A stretch of 64,000 nt of DNA, taken from positions 4,400,971-4,464,970 of the forward strand of contig NC_081333.1 of the NCBI RefSeq assembly GCF_022539665.2, written 5' to 3'. The position numbers and the translations under genes are program-made. The notes under the pieces were generated by a model. The model ran no database searches and had not been told where the DNA came from. It was given only the letters and a program-made list of their open reading frames with translations. Shown piece after piece: positions 47,253 through 57,855 of the stretch; position 1 is the first letter of the stretch, and every line of letters starts with the position of its first letter. Origin of the DNA: Daphnia carinata. Lineage: Eukaryota; Arthropoda; Branchiopoda; Diplostraca; Daphniidae.

Positions 47253-49253
47253 TTACGCGGTTCACGTTTGACACGTTGAACCTTTCCGTATACAAATAAA
47301 AATGACGGAACGAGCAAACAAATTATGGTTGATTTGAGTAGTAATGAGCATCCGAGAGTTGTGTGGATAAAGCAACAAAAGATTCCGCAAATGGTTATAA
47401 AAGAAAAATTTGCCATTTTGGACAGTAGCTGAAAGATGGTCGTCGGACATTTTTTTACTGCTATGCAACTAAAACTGAGACCTAAGTTAAACCTGTCATA
47501 TTTTATGAGTAAATTTTTCTCATAAGATTTTGATGCTTTCCATGTTCAAAAGACATCTAGTGGAGGAATCGGTGACCGCTTAGGCATTCAATGACATTGT
47601 CAGCTGTTTCCTTCTGCTTATCGTGGACTTACATGAACAATGGATTTGCAAATGCAGTACAGCTGACTTATGTTTCACATGGTAAGTTGGAGATTTCCCA
47701 GGCAAAATTTCTAGTAACTCAGCATTTGGTACCATCTTTACTATAATTTTATGCACTATCCTGCATATCTCATTGATTAAGATTTAAATCCTTTTATAGA
47801 TTGTCACATCAGTGAGCAAGGTTCAGTTTAGGGATTGAGAGCCCTCAGCGACTATAACACCTAGCCCATATTCAAATTGTAGCACTTATTGCTGCCACTG
47901 ATTCTTCGAAATGCCTATCTTGTATGGAATGCTTGACAGCCAAATGGTAATCCGACGTCACATAAATATCAATTGTTTACTTTATTTACATTTATTAAAA
48001 ATTTTTGAAGGAATGATTTAAACAAATGCCAAAGGTGAGACATGCTGGAAAAGCTTGATATGAATGTGCAGACGTAGTTTTGGAATTTAGAGGTGCAGTC
48101 GGCTGTTGGGTAAAACTTCATTTAAATTTTGTTTCAATTCAATATGTTTTAGTTACTATTTGTGTGATTACGCAAAGGATTGCGCCATCCAGGCAATGTG
48201 GATATTCTGCCATGTACATGATAAACCAAGGATTCTTCATCAACATGCAAGATGTTACTCTCTGGTAATGCTTTTATGCTGAGTTTATTTAGTTTTCTAA
48301 TTTTAATTGTCAATGTTGTATTAGTAAACTACTGTTGGCAGAATAGCGGATACATTGGGAAAACGGTTATGGCAAGTGTGATGAATAAATCCCCATAGGT
48401 CAGTTGTCTTGCCTTCACAATTGCAGTGAAGATGAATCATGGAGTCAAAAACATTAAAAGGTGGTACTATTTTAAATTTTTTAATTGTTTTAATTGGTGT
48501 ATCGCTAAGTGCTGATACATGTGTAGAACATGCTGGAATTCATGTCATCCTGGAGAGGACTAAAAAAAAACGAGCTTTATCCACGAAGCAGCTCATTAAT
48601 CATGTCCCAAACGATTGTCTGCGTCAGCCAGCAATCTTTCAATGGCTAACAAGCATTTAATAGTTTTGAAAATCGCGGTTTGCACTCCCTAAGGCGACAT
48701 TCCTTAATCCCACCTGTCAAAAGATTTGAATGCAACCATTTTCTATTCTGAACTGTCGCCTACGAAATTCTTTTTCCATAAAATGAGGTGATATGAGGTT
48801 ATAATGGAAATTGTCGTCAAGACTGCCGAGACCATGTACCTTCTTTACCTTCACGTTTAGTGATCAAAACAACTAACTATGTAACCTTTCTTTTTTTTTT
48901 TTTTTTAAGGTGCATGGAACGTCCAATCGGAAAGCCCATGGAAGGTCTCTGTGGCCAACACGAAAGGTTCTCCCAAACTTTCGTATTCAAGTTTTGGCTA
49001 TGGTGATCATTTGCAACTGCATAGCCTTTTAGAAGCTTCTGCCAGGAATCTACAGGAATATGGCAGATGATGAATTTATGTACCATGTAAGCGATATCAA
49101 TAAGAACGTTTTATGCTTATCTATGTTTTATTTTCTTAATTTAGATTAATAGCAATAGTGAGCCTGCAAAGGTTTCTGGTTGGGATGTGATGACGAAAAG
49201 TTATAATAATTTAAAGTACGGAATTGAATTTCCCTCCATCAGTCGCCTGTGTA
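47253..49253. other. Gene-poor region
   Basis: AT-rich. An open frame on the plus strand at 48439-48660 has a hydrophobic stretch near its start but no other support. No gene recognised. Confidence 0.35.
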
Positions 49254-49901
49254 TTCCCGCGTATTACGGTATTAATTATTTAAAAATTGAAGTGCATATC
49301 TGGGCTCCCTTCCTTTCCGTAGCCCTGTTTCCCCTTGACTCGTAATAAGCCCGTAGGGGGTCATGCCCCTACTGTACGGTATATATAAAAACAACATATA
49401 CCGAGGTTTGGAGGGCTCTGGCCGGAAAGGGGACGTGGGGTCCGCTTAGTCCGATGATGTGTTCACGGAGGGCGACGTGGCTACCCACAAATCCGAACTA
49501 AAGGTTAATCGCTCCAGTAAAAATGTTCCAAATCTTCGGCTCTTCTTCCGGCTTCTCTTAGCCAATCACCGGGTAATCTCCCCGGTGGGTCAACAAGGCA
49601 GTGTCTCCCCCTGCCTGGGTTGACGGCAACTTTTGAAAGGGATATTGTGCCTTTTTAAAGTTGCAAAAATAATTGTACTGTGCAGAGAATTGTCAATAAA
49701 ATTTTTTTTATAAAATATTTTTTGCAAAATCTGTTTCTTTCATTGTCTGTTTTCGCTGTGTTCACACATTACGTTTAGCAACTTTTTTATTTTATTTTAA
49801 CCTTTATTGTTTTTGCCACCTTTGATGGTAAGCATTGAGCCACGTTTGTTGGTAAGTAATTTTTCCATTGGGTTATCGTTTATCTGTAAGCATTCATTTA
49901 T

Positions 49902-49970
49902 TATCCAGGGATCGAACCTTGAATGTTCGGCCTTCCGCGCCGATGCTCTACCATTGAGCCATGAATCATA
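49902..49970 (-). repeat. tRNA-like sequence 1 in the inverted-repeat spacer
   Basis: Minus strand: D-arm-like GGCTCAATGGTAGAGC, a perfect anticodon stem TCGGC/GCCGA, and a B box GGTTCGATCC. Position 33 is C, not T, and there is no good acceptor stem, so it is a tRNA-derived relic or SINE head, not a working tRNA. Confidence 0.55.
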
Positions 49971-50095
49971 TGATGTCAAGTTGGCTTTTTTCTAGTAACT
50001 TGCGGACTTGCATTTACATTTAGAATAAAACTGAAATGCAATACTCCAATATTCTTTTCTACATTTATTCTGCTTCATTTTTATACATCTATTGA

Positions 50096-50160
50096 GGTTT
50101 GAACCCTAGTTAACACATATCGCAGCTAAAGGCTCTACCACAGAACTATGGACCTTATGA
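50096..50160 (-). repeat. tRNA-like sequence 2 in the inverted-repeat spacer
   Basis: Minus strand: A-box-like AGTTCTGTGGTAGAGC and B-box-like AGGGTTCAAACC at tRNA spacing. The stems are imperfect. Confidence 0.45.
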
Positions 50161-50249
50161 AAGCAATAGACAGATAAACATATAGTTGTGAAAGACTGCA
50201 TAAACATCCTAGACGATAACATATGATATGCGATAATGAAAAATTTAGA

Positions 50250-50318
50250 TATGTCTCGTGGCTCAATGTTAGAGCATCGGCATTGCACGCTGAATGTCTG
50301 GGGATCGGTTCCACTACG
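50250..50318 (+). repeat. tRNA-like sequence 3 in the inverted-repeat spacer
   Basis: Plus strand: GGCTCAATGTTAGAGC, anticodon stem TCGGC/GCTGA around loop ATTGCAC (would read TGC), then a degraded B box (GGGATCGGTTCC). Opposite in orientation to copy 1 and similar to it. Confidence 0.5.
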
Positions 50319-51476
50319 AGTAGAATAAAATACAAATGTAAAATTACTTCAGAAAATCTCGAGGTATTACACGTTGGTCCTTGAATCTAAGTTGAAGAAT
50401 TCAAAGAGTGTAATAAATAATAATTGAATACTTACAGTTAAATGATAAACCTATGGGAATAATGCATACCTCACGGTAGAAAAAACAATAAAGATGAATT
50501 GAGTAAGCTAAATAAAAAAAAAAAGTTGATAAACGTAATGTGTGAACACAGCGAAAACAGACAATGAAAGAAACAGATTTTGCAAAAAATATTTTATAAA
50601 AAAAATTTTATTGACAATTCTCTGCACATTACAATTATTTTTGCAACTTTAAAAAGGCACAACAGCCCTTTCAAAAGTTGCCGTCAACCCAGGCAGGGGG
50701 AGACACTGCCTTGTTGACCCACCGGGGAGATTACCCGGTGATTGGCTAAGAGAAGCCGGAAGAAGAGCTGAAGATTTGGAACATTTTTACAGGAGCGATT
50801 AACCTTTAGTTCGGATTTGTGGGTAGCCACGTCGCCCTCCGTGAACACATCATCGGACTAAGCGGACCCCCACGTCCCCTTTCCGGCCAGAGCCCTCCAA
50901 ACCTCGGTATATGTTGTTTTTATATATACCGTACAGTAGGGGCATGACCCCCTACGGGCTTATTACGAGTCAAGGGGAAACGGGGCTACAGAAAGGAAGG
51001 GAGCCCAGATATGCACTTCAATTTTTTAAATATAAAATACCGTCTCGGGAATCCAAATTAAGTATAGAAATGTCATGTCATCCATTCAATCATTACAACT
51101 TATTCAGTGTCTTGCCCCAACCAAGAATCTTTTCAGATCCAATGTTACTATTAACCTATGCTGAGAAAAGAAAAACAACACCATTAAGCATCTCAATTGT
51201 TGCTCATGTGACTTACATGACTTATAGATTCAACTTCTGGCAGAAGCTTGGGAAAGGCCATACAAATTGCAGATGAAAATCATTGTATAAGGCTCTTGAA
51301 TGATAAAATAGCACCCCTAGAATGTTGCATTGTTGATAGTTGTGTTCCCAGTATGCTGAAAATCCTTTCCTATAGGATAAATTTTTTTTTAGATTAGACA
51401 TGGTTGGCAAAAAGCAGGAGAAATGCTTTGTCATGAATTCAAAAAATTTTCAAGAAAATTCCTTTCATACCTAAAG

Positions 51477-52482
51477 AGTCCATGTATGATGTTCATCGCT
51501 GCAATGCCAACGAAATGAAACATCTTTAGGGCCATTTAAGTACCCAGCTTCACCAACACTCTGAACGTAAAGGACAAGTTGTTCTTTAGCAAGAGAAGCA
51601 AAATTATTTGAGGCTTCTAGCTGTGACAGAACTATAAAGGATTGCTGTTACACAGGATTCATTCACACAAGATGGTACTTCTCATTAGACAATTTGCATA
51701 CTCTATTACTTTACCTCATAGCTTAATGGTAATGCACTTTCAGTGTTTTTCAACTGCAGGCTCACTCTTCCATCCTGTAACACTTCCAGACTTGACTTGA
51801 TCCCCCACTAAAATTCTGTGAATGCAAAATAATAGCATTAAAAATACTTTTTCGATAGACAAAAAACTGAAAAGTACCTAATTCATGTTTTATGTTGAAC
51901 TCGTGCTATTTCTGGGTTTCCGTACCACACCCATTTTCAGCCCAAATACAGTCCCACAATTGTTCACTTCCTTCGCTGCATGGACTTATTACTAACAATT
52001 CTTTTAGTGCAGCACTAACAGAATTTAACTTTAACACACTGTCAGGTGGTAGACTGAATAACTAAACAATAAATAATTGTTTGTTAAAATTCTATACTTA
52101 TTTTGAATTCTTATTTGAAAAGTTTAGGTACCTGACTGTGTTCGCCTAATGCCAATTCATCCTCATGTTCAGTTAGGGATGAGCTTGGAAAAACCTCCTT
52201 CACTGTTTGGAAACTGTTCCGTTCCAATTTGTTCTTTTCCCCTAGCTGAGCTTGTAGACTCAAAATTTGAGCTACAAAACACAAATGAATCAAAGCAAAT
52301 AAATAGAATCATTACGTATTAGGCCTTACCATCCTTAGCTTTGCTGTTATCTAATATTTTGTATTGTTCCAATAATTGGGCCTGCAGCTTCATAATTTGA
52401 TCTAATAAACAATAATTAATAACTGAAAACCAATATAATAATGTTTATACTTACCATCCTTTTGTTGTATTATCTTATCCAT
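51477..52482 (-). CDS. Unrecognised gene candidate with repeated coiled-coil exons
   Basis: Minus-strand exons that join in phase: 52482-52455 (MDKIIQQKD), 52401-52330, 52271-52132, 52061 leftward, then about 51815-51725 and 51635-51477. Exons 2 and 3 are related to each other (QIMKLQAQLLEQ and QILSLQAQLGEK), a duplicated heptad-like unit typical of a coiled coil. Later text includes SLPPDSVLKLNSVSAALKEL, LEVLQDGRVSLQLKN and NNFASLAKEQLVLYVQS, ending in a stop at 51477. The fourth exon runs into a TAG at about 51906 unless it splices earlier (a GTAATA donor follows KELL). So the gene may be real with an internal donor, or damaged. No family recognised. Confidence 0.45.
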
Positions 52483-55400
52483 TTTTCAATTGTTCCTCCA
52501 GCCACGCGTTATTCTCCATTCACGCTACTGAACTAACTGCGAATGGCATCCAATGGACTGAAATTGCCTACGCCAGTAATAACGGGTCTGAGCGGTAGAT
52601 GGCTACGTGTCGGAAAAAAAGAAAAAAGTGTTTTTTTTTTTTTTTTTTTTTTTTTTTGGGGGGAAAACGGATTGCCATAATACTCACATTTATTTCCATT
52701 AATCCTTTTGAAAAGCAAAACAATGAAACAGGGTGAAAAAAGAAAGAGAAACAAAAACAAATCAGTTTTGTTTCTGATTCACCATTTTATCGATTACTTC
52801 CTTGAGCTTGATTACACGCTCTATCCGTCAAATTGGAAGCAACATTGGTTAGTGTAATACAAAACTCAGCGTAGGCAACTTGATTTGCTTTTCTCGTAAA
52901 TTGCATGAGGTGCCCTGCTCCATCTAACCGCGTGCTCCAGCCGGAGTAAAAGAGAAGACTGACTCGGTTGACTAAGTATAAATGAGAAGTTTTTTTAGCC
53001 TTTGACAAGGGCAAATAATAATAGCTCACGTCACGGCCAGCCGACTCGTCGTGCACAATCATACAGTATACAAACAAGCTTGTTATAACAAATGTCGGGC
53101 AAGCCTTGGACCCTGAGGGGCTACAATCAGTTGATGCCGTCTATTTACAAAAAACTTTACCAGCAAAAGAAGAAATGATTATAAAAACATAATAGCAAAT
53201 GTTCTCCCGCTGATGCCGCATCAATCGACTATCTTCTGCATGAGAGAATTCTTGATTTTACAATTTATTCTATCTACGACTTCCTGTATTCAAATGCCAA
53301 ACGTGCAAGCGAGTAGAGATACATATCACTTTGATGGTTTAGATCAAAGGGTATTCTAAACGTATCTATACCTACTACTCTCTGTGACCCCTTGTACAAA
53401 TCTTGCTTCAGGAATGAAATATTTACGAAGGCAACCGAAATGTCACTGGGATCTGCATACAAACGATGTTGCATGCGGATAAACCTCGGGTCCAGTTATA
53501 ACGATGAAATCATAAACTATCCATGAAAGAAAATTCGATACGAGTTAAAAATCCATCTTGTCCATTAAAGTTTTGATTCGGGTTAAACATTTTGAGTGGG
53601 CGAGTTTGACGACAGGTCTTTAGTTACACAGAAAAAGGAAGCCATGTCAAAGACACAATGCATGGCCAACAACAAATAAAAAAAGAGCTACTATCTCGGA
53701 TCGATTTATCTCAATTTCATTTTCTCTACGTAAAAGTTTTTACACAACAGAAGCCGAACCCTGGCTCTTTCCAAAATCATCGTGAACTTTTTTTTTTTGT
53801 TAGTGTACGTGATTTTTGTTGTCCGGAAGAACACGGCCGGAGAAAAGAGTTTCGAACCAAAGTTTTTGTCGTTCATCAAGGTTGCTCTTTCTACAGACCA
53901 TTTCAATCCCGCTAAAATGTTTTTTTTTTAAAGGGCAAAATAATGATTGATAATAATGGCGAGCTACAACAGGGACGCACTGTATATTGTGTGTAGTCTC
54001 TAGCGATGTGAATTAGCATCATAATGAGCTCGAGCTGAGCTCAGCATAGTCTCTCAGCAGGCGTGCTGTTGGAATGTAATGGACGAACGTGGGGGAGGTA
54101 GAATCTGACAGCCTTTATTGGACCCGATATGAAACGAACGGAGATAGGGACCCCGCACAGCCTCTCTGTTGTATAGAGATGTGCACACACAGACACTATT
54201 AATCAATAGAATAATCCTCCCTATCCAGCAGTATTTTCCTCCGTTTTCCTGCCAACTTCTTGCGCCACCGCCAGCGCGTGTCGTGATTAGTGAAATACCT
54301 TAGAGCTATTGCAAGAAACGGTGGGGAACGGATGGCAAAAATGCAAAGGCAGGGGGTAACAAACGAAAGATGAAACCTACCTTTCAATAATAATGATCCG
54401 CGGAGACAACGTCTGTGCGCACAAGGCAAATGGAATACTTGTGAAACTGTAACATGCAGCTCTTCGAGATGTTGCCGTCCTGGAGAAAAAAAAAACTGGC
54501 CTTTTTTTTTTTTATTCTGACATGTGATTTGAATATATTAGCACAAAAAAAAGTATGGTTCTACCGTGTAAAATGTTAAAGTGCGGGAAGAAAAATGTTT
54601 TTTTTTTTAAATATTCAAACGCTTGACATTTTTTTTTCTTCAAGTTGTGCTACACATAAACTGACACATCAATCGATAGGTATCACTAGAAACCAGGCAA
54701 AAGACTTTTGATTGATGATTTTTTAGTTTTACGGGGGCAAAAAAATCTACATATTTTCATGGAGAAGGCCATTTTCATGCAATGACACATCAAATATTAG
54801 GGGGTCGGCGGAAATTTCCTTGTTTTCTTTATTGGAATAATAAAAATTGAATGATGGATGGATAATATACTGCCGAGCAATTTTATACTGTGGGTATATC
54901 TGGCGGAAGCAAGCACAACCATAAATATAAATCTTTATTCCCCCTCAACTTTCAAAAGAAAAGAATGGGAAATTCAGCTTCACAGAATTCAACAAAAAAA
55001 AAAAAAAAAAAAACGATCATTGCATGAAAAAAAAAAAAAAAAATTTACAAGAAAAAGATGTTCATATAGGAAAAAGGACAATGAAATGCCTATCGATCTG
55101 TCAGAACGATCTCACTTGTTTTCTTTTTCGTTCCGTGTTTTTCACGCTGCTCTAACGATGAAAAGAAAAATTCGATTCACGACAAATTCTAGTGGATCTC
55201 GCATCCCTGAATTTCCTTCCCCAGCGGCAGAAGGTAACGATCGACTCAAATTCGTAGCTCTCGAGTGCAATTTCAACAGGTTAGATATAATTGAGCGTGT
55301 CAATTGTGTAAATAATATTTATAAATGATTTAAACAGCATTTAAGAGTCGGAATAGCAACTCGCAGTAGTTACAATAAAAGACGTATGGCGAGAGAAGGT

Positions 55401-56560
55401 CAACAGCTTGGAATTTTCATATGGCTTGAAATCTGTTATGCCAGTCAGGATGTTACGTACTACACCCAAGAGTGTGGCACTGCACCATATTGTGTCCCAT
55501 ACGAATGTGTATATCTTGGGGGAGTCGCAGTGATTTATACTTCCAATATTGTCTCGCCATATTCTTTTCAACTATTTGCTCTTTGCGCTCTTTTTACCCA
55601 CCGCGCCATCCAAATTTAATAAAAGCAAAAATACAGGAGAAAAGTATTAAATGGACATTGAACAAATAAATCGATCTATTATTACTTGATCGATGGACAT
55701 CCCACAGACCACATTATTTATAGATTCCCTTTTTTGTTTGTAGCTGACAAACAAAAAAAAACAAAACAAATTGATAAATAGGTCAATCGGATTTGGCGCT
55801 ATACGGGGGCAGTTATAACACGCTTAATAGCAAAACTTATAAACTATCGGTATATTCTTTTACTGCTTTTATCTCATTTTTTCCTGCTGCTTTCTGCTCT
55901 ATAAGTGGATTTATTCCAACTAGTTTTATATTTGAGTGGTCGATCGCGTGATGGACCTTTGAAAAGAAAAGGAAAAAAAATCAAGTTAATCGATTTTCCT
56001 TCCCTTTTATTTCCCTCCCGTATCATCTCGTCAATGTTGGAAGATTTTTTATAAAGACGCCTCCCATGACAACAAGTTCCGACGTCTCTGGCTCGTCAAT
56101 ATATAATCCTATCACGTCTTTCGCCCGTGTGTGCTGCCGAAGAAAACAGGAGGACCTTTTTCCTCTTTTACATTTATCATTACTTCAACTTTCTGATGGC
56201 AGCATATCATTAAACAAGACCATCTATTGGCAAACTGTCAAATTCGATAGAGGATTACATCAGCCAAAAAAAAAAAGAAATCTAAGGACATTTTTCAAAT
56301 GTTTTTTATCTCATTAAATTTCGGATTGGGGTTTTATGGGGCGTCATGGGAGGCTCTCCAACATATCAACTTGTTGTTTGTTTGTTCAGATCTCTTTTCT
56401 TCCCCGCCATGTCCAGGAAAGTTCATAGAGGCTGTAGAAAATGGCCCGAAAAGATGAAAAGGAAATCTATACATATTCGATAGAGACAGAAAGAGGCTCC
56501 TCCTTCCTTTCGTCATGTAGGTGTAGGTGTGTATAGTTCTTTTCCCCCTCCTTTAACAGA
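52483..56560. other. Gene-poor, homopolymer-rich region
   Basis: Contains a T run of about 23 followed by G6 near 52630-52665, A runs near 54990-55040, and no frame I can support as a gene. It separates the coiled-coil candidate from the RASL10 promoter. Confidence 0.4.
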
Positions 56561-56564
56561 TATG

Positions 56565-56751
56565 TATAAAGGGCCTCTACGATCAACTACATTGGCTCAG
56601 TTCCGGCTCAGCCTCGTACCGAGTCACATCAACAGCTCGCAACTGTATTTTTTTTTTAAGTTAAGAAAAGACATTCTTTTTTTTTTTTTAAGTAACAGTG
56701 ACTCCTTCCAAGGATTTCTTTTAAAGAACTGGTTCAGATCCGGCGTATCAG
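56565..56751 (+). promoter_or_regulatory. Core promoter and 5' UTR exon of the RASL10-like gene
   Basis: TATAAAG at 56565-56571 lies about 33 bp before an initiator TCAGT (A at 56599). The noncoding exon then ends at 56751 before GTAAGG, a good donor. The next acceptor in line is TTGCAG at 57819-57824, just before the coding start. Confidence 0.55.
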
Positions 56752-57855
56752 GTAAGGCTATTAAGTACAAATGATATTACGTAAAATGATTGTGTTAGAT
56801 GGACGTAAATGTAATTTAGAGCTTGGGGAAAGCAGCAGATGGTGGCCAATAGACGTCGTCGTCTAAGGGATCTCACTGGATTATGAAACAGTTGATGAGG
56901 AATCCTATGTTTTAATCACGAGAATTTGTAAGACGACCACTCAACTTTGTACGGATAGTTTTCCTTGCGTTACGCGAATAGAAACGCAAAAAGTTCTTCT
57001 TACGTGAAAGCTTATCGTTAGTGGTTCAATGATATTTTTGTAGGAATGCAAAATGTAAAAATAAAAACGCAGCCGGAAGGGGAAAAAAAGACGAGGAATT
57101 ATTGTCACCGATCACTTCTTGTGTGTTGAACACTAAAAGATTTCGAGGCGGAGATGTATACATAAACACGTAGTATCTAATATCGTCACACTGATGTAGA
57201 AGAACATGGAATAGCACTTTCCAGCCTCTTGCGGATCGATAACAAAATAATAGGCTACATTACTACATAAATCCTAAATGCCTTTACAAACCATGTACAT
57301 AGAATGAAATGCGATGGGATTTGGCACATGGCGATAACAGGATCATGTTGCAAAGATGATTGATAAATGAAATAGTTTTCCTTCTTCCTTAGAAAAAAGG
57401 TCTGATAAAATCCGCCGCAGAAAAGATTAATTTTTTTTTTCAAATTAAATTTCTACTACCACCGAAAACCGTTTTTCGTTTCTATCAATTGTTTCTTTTT
57501 TTCCCCCTATCGTTCTCTGCCATTCTTGTTTTCAAAATAAACAAAAATCGTAGGGTATAAAAAAAAGAAAAACAAGTGTGTAAACACGGAGAACTCAAGA
57601 AGCCTAGAGATCCCACCCACTAGGATATAAACAGATGTGCAATACGTCGTAGCAAGTCAGTCCATAGCGAACGGAAGTAAAAAGCGGAAGAGGTTCTGGC
57701 TGGAAATTGGATCATGATAGCCATCTACGCAGCCAAGACTTAAAAAAAATATTGCCCTTCATTTTTTTTTTCTTCCCCCCCCTACTTGGTTTGAACTTGT
57801 TTCAATTTTGCCTATACATTGCAGGAAAAAGGAAATAAAGAAATCTGCCTCGCCA

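Larger units (their letters stand above)
49254..51050. mobile_element. Large inverted repeat (foldback-like element), about 540-bp arms
   Basis: Left arm 49254-49795 and right arm 50505-51050 are near-identical reverse complements, separated by about 710 bp. Each arm contains, from outside in, the hairpin CGGTATAT...ATATACCG, a GC-rich block with two strong hairpins (CACCGGG...CCCGGTG and AAGGCAG...CTGCCTGGG), an AATAAA followed by a T run, and a shared inner end (CACACATTACGTTTA). No transposase frame lies inside. Either two copies of one repeat inserted head-to-head, or a foldback transposon. Family not recognised. Confidence 0.7.

Noticed and set aside
49254-49795. Inverted-repeat arm as an snRNA (U2 or U4) gene
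   Set aside because: A few bases (GGCTAAGAGAAGCCGG) resemble U2, but the start, Sm site and order of stems do not fit.
51709-51765. Fourth tRNA-like unit (CATAGCTTAATGGTAATGC)
   Set aside because: No B box, and it overlaps a coding-like minus-strand exon with a proper donor.
52630-52665. Long T run plus G6 as a transposon tail
   Set aside because: No target duplication or element body next to it; homopolymers are common in this window.
52787-53077. 96-codon minus-strand frame
   Set aside because: No family match; a different frame looks better at its end but is closed by stops. Not supportable.
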